Positions 36,873-45,881 are shown, numbered from the stretch's first letter. The stretch is DNA of 64,000 nucleotides from Roseiarcus sp037446355 (GCA_037446355.1 JBBIIT010000010.1:1-64000); one strand, 5' to 3'. Program-made: numbers and translations. The notes: generated from the sequence alone by a model not told the origin.

Positions 36873-37082
36873 TCAGTTCGCGACTGGGATCCGCCGGGGC
36901 GCGAACGTTCGGCGCACGCGCGACAATCCTGCGCGAAGGCCGTCAGCGAGATCGGACCACAGCAGCGTCTCCGACGGCGAATCGGCGAAGATGCGCATTT
37001 GGGCGGCGAATTCACGCTCCGCGAGGGCGGTGGAATCCGCGCGATTCGTGAAGTGGCGCTCGAGACGAAGTTTAAGTGTCAT
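36873..37082 (-). CDS. Small hypothetical protein, uncertain
   Basis: A possible 69-residue protein starting MTLKLRLERHFTNRADSTAL, with GGGAG 8 bases before the ATG at 37082. It is rich in arginine and leucine, has no membrane helix and no cysteine, and I do not recognise it. It lies in the 479-base space between livF and the TonB-like gene. Support is the ribosome site and lack of any overlapping gene; it could be spurious. Confidence 0.35.
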   Translation of the reverse strand: MTLKLRLERHFTNRADSTALAEREFAAQMRIFADSPSETLLWSDLADGLRAGLSRVRRTFAPRRIPVAN

Positions 37083-37126
37083 CTGGCTCGCTCCCGGGAA
37101 TGCGGCGTCGTCGCCGATCACCTCAA

Positions 37127-37151
37127 ACGTGAGCTATATATTAAGTCACGT
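37127..37151. promoter_or_regulatory. 6-bp dyad in an AT-rich intergenic island
   Basis: ACGTGA, 13 bases, TCACGT is a perfect dyad set in an AT-rich stretch (about 37127-37200) that contrasts strongly with the GC-rich surroundings. It lies 45 bases upstream of the small minus-strand frame and 158 bases upstream of the TonB-like start, so it could be an operator for either. It does not fit the RirA TGA-N9-TCA or Irr box. Apart from this and the small frame, the 36830-37308 space shows nothing. Confidence 0.35.
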
Positions 37152-37308
37152 AGAATAGCAACGTAAAATAATTTATATAACAGGTGAATAACGGTATACT
37201 CTGGATTCCCCGGAACTCAGCGACCTGGTCGCAACGTCAATCGGGACCATTGGCGATCGACCGCTTAAGCATTAGGTAACGCGCGATACGGAGTCGTCCC
37301 GCACCCAT

Positions 37309-38223
37309 ATGCCGACCCTCAATGCGTCCTTTTCCGCCCGTGCCGCGGAACGGCTGTTTCCGCCTTCGAACGAGGGTGGGCGCGATTCCTCGCGCGGGCT
37401 GGCCTTTGTCGTTGCGACCCTGATTTATGTCGTGCTGATCGCTCCCCTCGCCATCGAGTTCGGTCGCTCAGCGCCGCCTTCCCCACCCGAGGCGGAAATT
37501 CCTGTCGAGATCGTCGTGGAGCCGCCGCCGGCGCCGGAACCGACGAAGGCGCCCCAACCTCCGAAGCAAGCCCAGCCGCTCGACGAAAAGCCGGCTTATG
37601 ACGCTCCGCGCTCCGGTCAAGACGAGAAGCTCGACAGCGAAATCGCGGGCAAACCGCCCGAGCCGGCCCCGAGCCCGCCGCCGCAACCCCCCGGCGCCGC
37701 CGAGGACAATTCGCCGAAGCTCTCCGCCAAACAGGACGCGCCGAACGCCGAAAAACTGCCCGTGGACGCGCCGCCAATGCCGCTATCCCCAGAGGGCGAC
37801 CTCGCACCGCAACAACAGGCGAAGGCGGAACCGCAGACGCCAGCGCCCGAGCCCGCCGCGCCTTCGGGGCCGAAAATCCCGTTGTTCAACCAAGTTCCCG
37901 ACGTCGATTTCGGGGGTCCGGTGAAATACTCGAAGGTGTCGGGCGGTAATTCGCAAGCTACCTATCTTTCGACGCTCTACGGAATGATCGTGCCGCGGCT
38001 ACGACGAAACCCAAATCTGCGGTCGATGGCGAGCGGCCTCACCGGCACGATCGTGTTCGGCATCGACGATCGCGGACGCCTGACGCAGCGCTGGATCGCC
38101 GAAGCGAGTGGATCGAACGCGCTCGACAACGCCGCCTATGAAGCGGTGGGCGCCGCTTCGCCATTCCCCCCGCCGCCGGGCGGAATGCCCCGGCAGATAC
38201 GGTTCACTTATTCGCCGCGCTGA
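37309..38223 (+). CDS. TonB-family energy transducer
   Basis: A 304-residue TonB-like protein. One membrane helix (about 31-50, GLAFVVATLIYVVLIAPLAI) is followed by a long Pro/Glu/Ala-rich periplasmic spacer (60-200). The C-terminal TonB domain (about 210-304) contains YLSTLYGMIVPRLRRNPNLR, GTIVFGIDDRGRL and IAEASGSNALDNAAYEAV. It would pass proton-motive energy to outer-membrane receptors or act as a TonB-like stabiliser. No exbB, exbD or receptor gene is adjacent. Confidence 0.82.
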   Translation: MPTLNASFSARAAERLFPPSNEGGRDSSRGLAFVVATLIYVVLIAPLAIEFGRSAPPSPPEAEIPVEIVVEPPPAPEPTKAPQPPKQAQPLDEKPAYDAPRSGQDEKLDSEIAGKPPEPAPSPPPQPPGAAEDNSPKLSAKQDAPNAEKLPVDAPPMPLSPEGDLAPQQQAKAEPQTPAPEPAAPSGPKIPLFNQVPDVDFGGPVKYSKVSGGNSQATYLSTLYGMIVPRLRRNPNLRSMASGLTGTIVFGIDDRGRLTQRWIAEASGSNALDNAAYEAVGAASPFPPPPGGMPRQIRFTYSPR

Positions 38224-38230
38224 CCGCGAT

Positions 38231-38533
38231 TCAGTGCGTGGTGAGCGCGCGCAGCAGCCGCCAAGTGTAGACGCCGGAGTCGTAACCGTCGTCGAAACCG
38301 ATCCGCACGGCGGATTCGCCGATCTGCTCGATGCTGAGAATGGCGACGTCGCGCACGGTCGCCGGGGCGCCAACATCGATTTCGGCGTCCGGGTTGGCGT
38401 AGCGCAAACGACGTGAGGAGACGCTGCCGACGACGCCATCGTCAAACGTGACCTTCAAGACGCGGCCATTGTCCTGCACGCGCAATTCGCTCGGCCAAGG
38501 CGTCGGGCGCGTTCCGGTCGCATCCTCGCTCAT
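38231..38533 (-). CDS. DUF971 domain protein
   Basis: A 100-residue DUF971 (gamma-butyrobetaine hydroxylase-like N-terminal) protein with PSELRVQDNGRVLKVTFDDG and VRIGFDDGYDSGVYTWRLL, near-universal segments of the family. The domain appears in proteins tied to Fe-S cluster handling and in 2-oxoglutarate oxygenases, but the stand-alone form has no proven role. It is 28 bases downstream of siroheme synthase on the same strand. Confidence 0.88.
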   Translation of the reverse strand: MSEDATGTRPTPWPSELRVQDNGRVLKVTFDDGVVGSVSSRRLRYANPDAEIDVGAPATVRDVAILSIEQIGESAVRIGFDDGYDSGVYTWRLLRALTTH

Positions 38534-38561
38534 CGCGCCATCCCTCGCGTCGCCTGGTGTT

Positions 38562-39953
38562 CTAGGCCATTCCCGACCAATTCAGCTTTTCGCGCAGCGT
38601 CACGACAGAGCCGACGATGATGATCGTCGGACCGCGCAAGCCCGCCGCGTGGGCGGCGCTGGCGAGCGTCGCGACCTCGGCGACGACGACGCGCTGGTTG
38701 GCGCGCGCGCCATTGTCGATGATGGCGGCGGGCGTATGCGGATCAACGCCCTGAGCGATGAAGGTTTCCATCATTTCCGAGATATGGCCGAGCCCCATGT
38801 AGATGGCGACGGTCTGCCCCGGCTGGATCAGCGCCTTCCAGTCGCGCGCGATTGGTCCTTCCTTGCCGTGGGCGGTGACGAAAATGCAGGCCTGCGCGTG
38901 ATCACGATGCGTCAGCGGAATGCCCGCGTAGGCCGAGCAGCCGATCGCGGCGGTGACGCCGGGACAGACCTGAAAGGCGACGCCCATCTCGCCCAGCTTT
39001 TCGATCTCCTCGCCGCCGCGCCCGAACACGAAGGGATCGCCGCCCTTGAGCCGCAACACCCGCTTGCCCTCGCGCGCGTAAGCCACGAGCATTTCGCCGA
39101 TTTCCTCCTGCGAGGCGGCATGATCGAGCGGCCTCTTGCCGACATAGACGCGCTCGGCTTCTCGCCGCACGAGGTCGAGGACGGCGGGCTCGACCAGGCG
39201 ATCGTAGAGCACGACATCCGCTTGCTGCATGAGCCGCAAGGCGCGAAAGGTAAGGAGATCGGGATCGCCGGGACCGGCGCCGACCAGGTAAACCTCGCCG
39301 ACCGGGCGCTCGTTTTCGCCCGCGCGGGCAAGCTCCGTTTCGAGACCCGATTCCGCGCGCTTGAGATCGCCGGCCAGCGCGAACTCCGCGACCGGCCCCG
39401 CGAGCTGCCGCTCCCAGAATCGGCGACGGGCGGCCGCGTCCAAGATGCGCGCTCCGACCCGCGCGCGCGAGGCGCGCACGAAATTCGCAAGCCGCCCATA
39501 GCCCGAGGGAACGAGCGCCTCTATTTGGGCGCGCAGGCGCCGGGCGAGGAGGGGCGAGGCGCCTCCGGTGGACACCGCGATCAGCACGGGGTCGCGATCG
39601 ACGATTGCGGGCAGTTGGAAATCGCAGAGATCCTCGCGCGCCGCGACATTGGTCAGCACGCCCGCGGCCTTGGCGAGCGCGCTGAGCCGCCGGTCCTCTT
39701 CGTCGCTTCCCGTCGCCACGATGCAAAGGCGAAAGTCGCTGAGTTCGCCGGCGTCGCGAGGATCGCGCGCAACGAAGGCCAGCGCGTCGTCGCGGCGCAA
39801 TTGCGAGAACTCCGCGCCGAGGGCGGGGGTGAAAACGGTGACGCGGGCGCCCGCGCGCAGCAGCGTCTCGGTGCGACGGGCCGCCGGCAAGCCGCCGCCG
39901 ATCACGGCGACCGGCTTCGTCCTGACATCGAGAAATATCGGTAGATGGTCCAT
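38562..39953 (-). CDS. cysG: Siroheme synthase (fused CysG)
   Basis: A 463-residue CysG fusion. The N-terminal part is precorrin-2 dehydrogenase/ferrochelatase (VAVIGGGLPAARRTETLLR, about 15-35; the DAAARRRFWERQL helix near 170). The C-terminal part is uroporphyrinogen-III C-methyltransferase (VYLVGAGPGDPDLLTFRALR near 222; LKGGDPFVFGRGGEE near 300). It makes siroheme for sulfite and nitrite reductases, neither of which is in the window. It is divergent from tusA, with a 116-base gap, so both may belong to sulfur assimilation. Confidence 0.94.
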   Translation of the reverse strand: MDHLPIFLDVRTKPVAVIGGGLPAARRTETLLRAGARVTVFTPALGAEFSQLRRDDALAFVARDPRDAGELSDFRLCIVATGSDEEDRRLSALAKAAGVLTNVAAREDLCDFQLPAIVDRDPVLIAVSTGGASPLLARRLRAQIEALVPSGYGRLANFVRASRARVGARILDAAARRRFWERQLAGPVAEFALAGDLKRAESGLETELARAGENERPVGEVYLVGAGPGDPDLLTFRALRLMQQADVVLYDRLVEPAVLDLVRREAERVYVGKRPLDHAASQEEIGEMLVAYAREGKRVLRLKGGDPFVFGRGGEEIEKLGEMGVAFQVCPGVTAAIGCSAYAGIPLTHRDHAQACIFVTAHGKEGPIARDWKALIQPGQTVAIYMGLGHISEMMETFIAQGVDPHTPAAIIDNGARANQRVVVAEVATLASAAHAAGLRGPTIIIVGSVVTLREKLNWSGMA

Positions 39954-40069
39954 CGAAAAGATCGCTCGCCCCGCGTTTCGCGCTCCAGGACGGTTTAGCC
40001 GGTTTGCCGCGCGGGCGCGAGCGTGCGGGGCGATCTGGCCGCTGAGGCGGAATTGGGTTAGATCGACGC

Positions 40070-40351
40070 ATGATCGACGAAACGCTCGATGCGCGCGGCC
40101 TGAAGTGTCCGCTCCCGATTCTTATGGCGAAAAGGGCGCTGCGCCGCCTGAAATGCGGCCAGATTCTCGAAGTGCTGGCGACCGACCGCGGCGTCGACGC
40201 CGATATGATCGACCTTTGCGAAATCGCCAACGCGGAGCTTTTGCGGTCGGCGTTTCGCGACGGCGTGCATCGCTTCTGGCTACGCGCCGGCCAAAGTGCC
40301 CGCGACGGAGTCGAAGCGGATCAATCGGCGCTGTCGGACCCGCTCGCTTGA
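40070..40351 (+). CDS. tusA: TusA-family sulfurtransferase
   Basis: A 93-residue TusA/YedF-like protein. The CPxP motif is in LDARGLKCPLPILMAKRAL near the N terminus; its cysteine carries persulfide sulfur in tRNA thiolation, molybdenum cofactor synthesis or dissimilatory sulfur transfer. Its last 31 bases overlap the convergent AraC-type gene, so the C-terminal tail may be variable. Divergent from cysG. Confidence 0.87.
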   Translation: MIDETLDARGLKCPLPILMAKRALRRLKCGQILEVLATDRGVDADMIDLCEIANAELLRSAFRDGVHRFWLRAGQSARDGVEADQSALSDPLA

Positions 40352-41259
40352 GCGAGCCGGCCGCGCGCGCGCTCGCGGAATTCGGTCGGCCGCAGGCCCG
40401 TGCGCTTCTTGAAGAAGCGCCCGAAATAGGCTTCGTCGCGAAAGCCGAGCGCGGCCGCGATCTGTTTGACGCTCAGGGTGGAATAGGCGAGTTCGCGCTG
40501 GGCCTCGTGCGTGGCGCGCGCGTCGATCGCCTCGAGGGCGCAGACGCCGAGCCCCCCGCGCGAAATGCGCGTCAGTTGACCTGGCGTGACGTTCATTGCG
40601 GCGGCATAGCGCTGCACAGGTAGGCGCGCGCGGCAATGCGCGTCGAGCAGGGCGCGAAATTTTTCGATGCGTGCGGCCCGATGCGAGCGCGCGGAATCGC
40701 CTGAAGACTCGGCGCTTTCGCCGCTGCGCGCGATCTCGACGAACAGGGCCAGCGTCAAAGCCAGGCCGGCGGCCGATTGCCAGCGCGCCTGCGTCGCCGC
40801 CTCGCGTTCGATCGCCTCGAATAGCGGCGGGATCGCTGATCCAACGCGGCTCGAAGGATCGATGGCGAGCACCGTGGGCCTGCGGATATGCGGCAACAAG
40901 TCCGGCGAGACCGCGATCGCCAACGATTCGAGCGGCGATTGCGCGGTGGTGATGACATGGCCGTCGATGTCGGCGGAGAAACGGAAGCCATGCACCGAAC
41001 GCGCGGGGGCGACGATCAGACAGGGCGGCCGCACCTTCCAGATGTCTCCATCAATGAAGGTCTCGCCTCCGCCATCGGTTGCGTAAAGCACCTGGATCAG
41101 CGCGTCATGGAAATGCGGTCGGATGTCCCAGTCGAACATCCCCGAGCGCACGGGGATGCGCTCGTAATGCACGAGATCGGCCCAAGCCGAATCGGCCGCC
41201 GCGCCGTAGAGCGCGAAGCTGGGCACCGAGGCGCGAGATTTTTTGCTGGTCGTCACCAT
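40321..41259 (-). CDS. AraC-family regulator, PobR-like
   Basis: A 312-residue regulator. The N-terminal cupin sensor (about 25-110, IRPHFHDALIQVLYATDGGG; SVHGFRFSADIDGHVI) is of the type seen in AraC-family PobR regulators of 4-hydroxybenzoate catabolism. The C-terminal double helix-turn-helix (about 200-300) ends LSVKQIAAALGFRDEAYFGR. The start at 41259 is the family-like MVTTSKKSRASVPSFALYG; the longer frame lies in the divergent SDR gene. It is divergent from the SDR gene by 94 bases and likely controls the neighbouring catabolic genes. Confidence 0.85.
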   Translation of the reverse strand: MVTTSKKSRASVPSFALYGAAADSAWADLVHYERIPVRSGMFDWDIRPHFHDALIQVLYATDGGGETFIDGDIWKVRPPCLIVAPARSVHGFRFSADIDGHVITTAQSPLESLAIAVSPDLLPHIRRPTVLAIDPSSRVGSAIPPLFEAIEREAATQARWQSAAGLALTLALFVEIARSGESAESSGDSARSHRAARIEKFRALLDAHCRARLPVQRYAAAMNVTPGQLTRISRGGLGVCALEAIDARATHEAQRELAYSTLSVKQIAAALGFRDEAYFGRFFKKRTGLRPTEFRERARGRLAQASGSDSAD

Positions 41260-41353
41260 GCGCGATTTGTCCTGTCTTAGGGCGAGTATGTCCATTGACC
41301 GCGAAGTCGCGCAAGCGCTCACTTGGCCCATAATCAGTGGGAGGATAGCCAAT

Positions 41354-42205
41354 ATGGGCGAACGAACTTTGGGTGAGGGGCCGGCGAGCGCGCCGGACTC
41401 ATCCTGGCTCGGCCTTACCGGCCGGACTTGCGTAGTCACCGGCGCGGCCAGCGGTATAGGCGCGGCGGTCGCGCGCGGTTTCGCGAGCGTCGGCGCGAAG
41501 GTCGCATTGCTCGATCGCGATCTCGAGGGCGCCGAAAAAAACGCCGAGACGCTGCGGGCGAAAGGCGCGGTCGCCTCGGCCTTCGCCTGCAACGTCGCCG
41601 ACGCGGCTTCCGTGCGGCGCGCCGCCGATGCGGTGCGCGCCGCGTTCGGTCGCTGCGATGCGCTCGCCAACAACGCGGGATTTCTGCGCGCTGGCGCGCT
41701 CGACGAAGTCTCTCTCGACGACTGGAACGCGGTGCTCGCGGTTAACCTGACGGGCTATCTCATCTGTGCGCGCGAGTTCGGGCGCGACATGCTGGCGAAT
41801 GGCAAGGGAAGCCTCGTGCACGTCGCCTCGATCGCGGGCCGCCAGCCGCAAACGCGCAGCGGCGCCTACAGCGCCAGCAAGGCCGGCGTGCTGTTGCTGT
41901 CGAAGCAACTGGCGGCCGAATGGGGACCGCGCGGCGTGCGCAGCAATGCAGTTCTGCCCGGCATGATCCGCACCGCGCTGTCGGCGAAGTTCTACGAGGA
42001 GCCAGGCTTCGAGGCGCGGCGCGCGGCGATGACCGCGAGCCGGCGCGTCGGCGAGCCCATCGACATCGCCGAACCTGTCATGTTCCTCGCCAGCGACCGC
42101 TCGGCCTACGTCAACGGCGCCGAACTTGTCGTCGACGGCGGGCTCGATTGCATGTTGATGGACATGGTGCCTCGGCCCGGATTCAACGCGACCACCACCA
42201 ATTGA
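41354..42205 (+). CDS. Short-chain dehydrogenase/reductase (SDR)
   Basis: A 283-residue classical SDR. The cofactor motif TGAASGIGAAVARGF is near residue 30, NNAG near 106, and the catalytic serine and YxxxK pair are in VASIAGRQPQTRSGAYSASK. GGGAGG lies before the ATG at 41354. In the local pathway it could oxidise a 3-hydroxy-3-arylpropanoyl-CoA to the 3-keto form (the step done by CouN in Rhodococcus), but the SDR family is too broad for this to be firm. 26 bases upstream of the flavoprotein gene. Confidence 0.88.
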   Translation: MGERTLGEGPASAPDSSWLGLTGRTCVVTGAASGIGAAVARGFASVGAKVALLDRDLEGAEKNAETLRAKGAVASAFACNVADAASVRRAADAVRAAFGRCDALANNAGFLRAGALDEVSLDDWNAVLAVNLTGYLICAREFGRDMLANGKGSLVHVASIAGRQPQTRSGAYSASKAGVLLLSKQLAAEWGPRGVRSNAVLPGMIRTALSAKFYEEPGFEARRAAMTASRRVGEPIDIAEPVMFLASDRSAYVNGAELVVDGGLDCMLMDMVPRPGFNATTTN

Positions 42206-42231
42206 ACAAGACGATGCGCGAGGACGAATTC

Positions 42232-43947
42232 ATGGTTCACGACAAACAATGCGATCTCGTTGTCGTCGGCTCCGGCGCCGCTGGCCTTACGACTGCGATC
42301 GTCGCGCGCAAACGCGGCCTCGACGTCGTCGTTCTGGAAAAAGAGCCCGTGTTCGGCGGCACGACCGCGATTTCGGGCGGCGTATTGTGGATTCCGTTGA
42401 ACCGGCATGGGCGAAAACAAAACCCTTCGGATACGCTGGAGGCCGCGCGCGATTTTCTGCGTCGTGAGACCGGCAATTTCTACGACGCGGCGGCCGTTGA
42501 TTGCTTTCTTGAGAACGGCCCGAAGATGGTCGATTTCTTCGAGCGTGAAACCGAAATGAAATTCGCGCCGACTCTCTACCCGGACTATCACCCCGACGCG
42601 CCCGGCGGCGTCGACGTCGGCCGCTCTATCCTCGCCCAGCCCTATGATATTAGGGGACTGGGAAAGGACATGGCGCGGTTGAAGCCGCCGCTGAGGACGA
42701 TCACTTTCATCGGTATGATGTTCAACTCGTCCAACGCCGACCTCAAACATTTCTTCCGCGCGACGAAGTCGCTGACCTCGTTCGCCTATGTCGCGAGGCG
42801 GTTGGCGACGCATCTGCAGGAACTCGCGCGCTACGGGCGGGGCGTCGCGGTGACGAGCGGCAACGCGCTCGCCGCGCGGCTCGTCAAAAGCGCGCTCGAT
42901 CTCGGCGTTCCGATCCTCACGAATTCTCCGGTCAAGCGCCTGCTGAGCGATGGCGACAAGGTGACGGGCGTCGTCGTCGGCGCGCAGGAAGGCGAATACG
43001 AAGTCACGGCCAAATATGGCGTCGTGCTCGCGTGCGGAGGCTTTCCGCATGACGCGCGGCGCATCGCGCAGGCCTATCCGCATTTGAAACGCGGCGGCGA
43101 ACACCTCTCGCCGACGCCGAAAAGCAACACCGGCGACGGCGTCAATATGGCGGAAGCCGCGGGCGCCGGCGTCGACCTGCGCTTCGCCGACGCCGCCGCT
43201 TGGATGCCGGTCTCGCGCGTGCCCTATCGCAACGGCGAGGTCGGCGTGTTCCCGCACTTGCTCGACCGCTACAAGCCCGGCGTGATTGGCGTGCTGCATA
43301 ACGGCAATCGTTTCACCAACGAATCCAATTCCTATCACGACGTCGGCGCGGCGCTGATGCGCGCATGCGAAGGCCGGCGCGAGACCGCGATGTGGTTGAT
43401 CTGCGACCGCACGGCGATCTCCAAATACGGTCTGGGCTACGCCAAGCCCTCGCCGGTTCCGCTAGGGCCGCTGTTGCGCAACGGTTATCTCAAACAGGGT
43501 CGCACGCTCGCAGAACTCGCGGCGGCGATCGGCGTCGACGCGGCGGGTCTGGAGCGAACGATCAGCGAATACAATGTGGGCGCGGCGAAGGGCGAGGATG
43601 CGGACTTTCATCGCGGCGCGACTTCATTCAACCGCTATCTCGCCGACCCCGACAACAAGCCCAACCCTTGCGTCGCGCCGATCGCCAGGGGGCCGTTCTA
43701 CGCCGTCAAGTTGCTGATGGGCGATCTCGGCACGTTCGACGGCGTCAAAACCAGCATCGCCGGCGAGGCGCTGCGCGCCGACGGAACGTGCGTCGAGGGA
43801 CTTTACGCCGTCGGCAACGACCGCGCGAGCGTCATGGGGGGCAACTATCCCGGCGCCGGGATCACGCACGGCCCGAACATGACCTTCGCCTACGTCACCG
43901 CCAACGCCATCGCCGACAAGGCGGGCGCGCCGGAGCTTCCGGCCTAG
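42232..43947 (+). CDS. KstD-like FAD-dependent oxidoreductase
   Basis: A 571-residue flavoprotein of the fumarate reductase / 3-ketosteroid-1-dehydrogenase group. FAD-binding motif VVGSGAAGLTTAIVARKRG is near residue 10, GGTTAISGGVLWIP near 45, and a second FAD segment near the end is GNDRASVMGGNYPGAGITHG. GAGGA 8 bases upstream supports the ATG at 42232 over 42214. Such enzymes add or remove hydrogen across an activated C-C bond in rings or side chains. The substrate is not deducible. Ends with a 4-base overlap with the convergent dehydratase gene. Confidence 0.85.
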   Translation: MVHDKQCDLVVVGSGAAGLTTAIVARKRGLDVVVLEKEPVFGGTTAISGGVLWIPLNRHGRKQNPSDTLEAARDFLRRETGNFYDAAAVDCFLENGPKMVDFFERETEMKFAPTLYPDYHPDAPGGVDVGRSILAQPYDIRGLGKDMARLKPPLRTITFIGMMFNSSNADLKHFFRATKSLTSFAYVARRLATHLQELARYGRGVAVTSGNALAARLVKSALDLGVPILTNSPVKRLLSDGDKVTGVVVGAQEGEYEVTAKYGVVLACGGFPHDARRIAQAYPHLKRGGEHLSPTPKSNTGDGVNMAEAAGAGVDLRFADAAAWMPVSRVPYRNGEVGVFPHLLDRYKPGVIGVLHNGNRFTNESNSYHDVGAALMRACEGRRETAMWLICDRTAISKYGLGYAKPSPVPLGPLLRNGYLKQGRTLAELAAAIGVDAAGLERTISEYNVGAAKGEDADFHRGATSFNRYLADPDNKPNPCVAPIARGPFYAVKLLMGDLGTFDGVKTSIAGEALRADGTCVEGLYAVGNDRASVMGGNYPGAGITHGPNMTFAYVTANAIADKAGAPELPA

Positions 43948-45674
43948 TGAATTTCCGGGTCCGGCGTCGGCGCCCCGCGTTCGAGAAAATCGAAGTCGCA
44001 GCCTTCGTCCGCTTGCGTGACATGCCGGGAGAACAGAGCGCCGTAGCCGCGCTCGTATTTCTCGGGCGGCGGCGTCCAGGCGGCGCGGCGCGCCTCGAGT
44101 TCGCGCGCCTCGACCTTGAGATTGAGACTGCGGGCGGGGATGTCGAGTTCAATCACGTCGCCGTCGCGCACCAGCGCGAGCGGCCCGCCCACAAAGGACT
44201 CCGGCGTCACATGCAGCACGCAGGCGCCGTAGCTGGTGCCGCTCATGCGTGCGTCCGAAATGCGCAACATGTCGCGCACGCCCTTGGCGAGCAGCTTCTT
44301 CGGGATCGGTAGCTGGCCCCATTCTGGCATTCCCGGAGCGCCGAGCGGTCCGGCGCTCTTCAACACCAGCACCGAGTTTTCGTCGACTTCCAGTTCAGGG
44401 TCGTCGATCCGGGCCGCCAGGTCATTGTAGTTCTCGAATACGACCGCTTTGCCGGCGTGGCGATGCAGGCGCGCTTCGGCGGCGGGCGGCTTGATGACGG
44501 CGCCCCGGGGCGCGAGATTGCCGGTGAGGATCGCCAGACTGTCCGACGCGGCGACCGGGTTGGCGAGCGGACGGATGACCTCCTCGTTCCAGGTTTTTGC
44601 GTGTTCGACGTCTTCTTGAATCGTGCGCCCGCTGACCGTGCCCGCCGAATTGCGCAGCAGGCCCGCAGAAGCCAGTTGCTTGAGCACGGCGGGCAGGCCA
44701 CCGGCGTAATAGAAATCCTCCATTAGAAAGCGGCCCGAGGGTCGGATGTCGGCGAGGAGCGGCGTTTTTCGCGCCAGTGCGTCGAAACTGTCGAGCGTGA
44801 GCGCGACGCCGGCGCGGCGCGCGAGCGCGATCAGATGCACGATCGAATTGGTCGAGCCGCCGATGGCGAGCGTCGCGACGACGGCGTTGTGGAACGCGTC
44901 CGCGTCGAGAATGTCCGAGGGCTTCAGGTCGTCCCAGACGAGATCGACGATCCGGCGCCCGCATTGCTCGGCCATGACGGCGTGACGCGAATCCGGGGCG
45001 GGAATCGAAGCGGCGCCGGATAGCGTCATGCCGAGCGCCTCGGCGGCGCTGGTCATCGTCGAGGCGGTGCCCATCGTCATGCAATGGCCGGCAGTGCGGG
45101 CGATGCCTTGTTCAATCTCGGCCCAATCCATTTCGGTGATCTTGCCGGCGCGCAGTTCGGCCCAGTATTTCCAGACGTCGCTGCCCGAGCCCAGCGTCTT
45201 GCCCGCCCAATTGCCGCGCATCATCGGCCCTCCCGGCATGAAGATCGCCGGCAGGTTCATGGAAATCGCCCCCATAAGCAGGGCCGGCGTCGTCTTGTCG
45301 CAACCGCCCATCAGCACGGCGCCGTCAGCGGGATAAGATCGGAGCGCCTCCTCCGTCTCCATCGCGAGGAAATTGCGGTACATCATCGTCGTCGGCTTCT
45401 GGAACGGCTCGGAAAGCGTCATCACAGGTATCTCGACGGGAAAACCGCCGGCCTGCCAGACGCCGCGCTTCACTTCCTCGACGCGGTCCTTGAAATGCGT
45501 ATGGCAGGCGTTGATCTCGCTCCAGGTGTTGAGGATCGCAATGACCGGTTTGCCCGCGTAATCCTGGCGCGCGTAGCCCATCTGCGCCGTGCGCGAGCGA
45601 TGCCCGAACGAACGCAGGTTGTCGACGCCATACCAGCGATGGCTGCGAAGGTCTTCGGGGCGCTTGCGCTTCAT
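43944..45674 (-). CDS. IlvD/Edd-family dehydratase
   Basis: A 576-residue Fe-S dehydratase. Cluster cysteines are visible in NACHTHFKDR, GGCDKTTPALLMGAIS and AGHCMTMGTASTMTSAAEAL. The family converts 2,3-dihydroxy acids to 2-keto-3-deoxy acids and includes dihydroxyacid dehydratase (IlvD), phosphogluconate dehydratase (Edd) and sugar-acid dehydratases such as L-arabonate dehydratase; this protein looks closest to the sugar-acid group, judged by eye. The ATG at 45674 starts MKRKRPEDLRSHRWYG. It is divergent from the crotonase-ligase operon across a 207-base region and may share its control. Confidence 0.85.
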   Translation of the reverse strand: MKRKRPEDLRSHRWYGVDNLRSFGHRSRTAQMGYARQDYAGKPVIAILNTWSEINACHTHFKDRVEEVKRGVWQAGGFPVEIPVMTLSEPFQKPTTMMYRNFLAMETEEALRSYPADGAVLMGGCDKTTPALLMGAISMNLPAIFMPGGPMMRGNWAGKTLGSGSDVWKYWAELRAGKITEMDWAEIEQGIARTAGHCMTMGTASTMTSAAEALGMTLSGAASIPAPDSRHAVMAEQCGRRIVDLVWDDLKPSDILDADAFHNAVVATLAIGGSTNSIVHLIALARRAGVALTLDSFDALARKTPLLADIRPSGRFLMEDFYYAGGLPAVLKQLASAGLLRNSAGTVSGRTIQEDVEHAKTWNEEVIRPLANPVAASDSLAILTGNLAPRGAVIKPPAAEARLHRHAGKAVVFENYNDLAARIDDPELEVDENSVLVLKSAGPLGAPGMPEWGQLPIPKKLLAKGVRDMLRISDARMSGTSYGACVLHVTPESFVGGPLALVRDGDVIELDIPARSLNLKVEARELEARRAAWTPPPEKYERGYGALFSRHVTQADEGCDFDFLERGAPTPDPEIH

Positions 45675-45774
45675 ATCTTGACCTATTCGGTGCGGATGGG
45701 GTGGATCGCGCTTCCCGCGGACATAATCGCACAGCGCGCCGCGCGTGCGTAGCGCGTTTGCGCTCTCAACCGCA

Positions 45775-45817
45775 TTGACGCAAGAAATTAGATATGTCAT
45801 ATAATGATTACGATCAA
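45775..45817. promoter_or_regulatory. Overlapping divergent promoters around an 11-bp palindrome
   Basis: Plus strand: TTGACG (45775-45780) and a perfect TATAAT (45800-45805), with a long 19-base spacer. Minus strand: TTGATC (45817-45812), 17 bases, TATCTA (45794-45789). Between and over both -10 boxes lies ATATG-T-CATAT (45792-45802), a short palindrome of the kind bound by GntR- or MarR-type repressors. One bound protein could control the dehydratase gene and the crotonase operon together. Confidence 0.4.
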
Positions 45818-45881
45818 TAATCGATCCCGCGCCGCCATTGGCCGCGCTAAGGTCGGCGAGTCCGCAACGAGGAGACGCGAA

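Noticed and set aside
37127..37151. Reading the dyad as a RirA or Irr iron box.
   Set aside because: The spacing (13 bases between arms) and arm sequence do not match TGA-N9-TCA or the Irr box.
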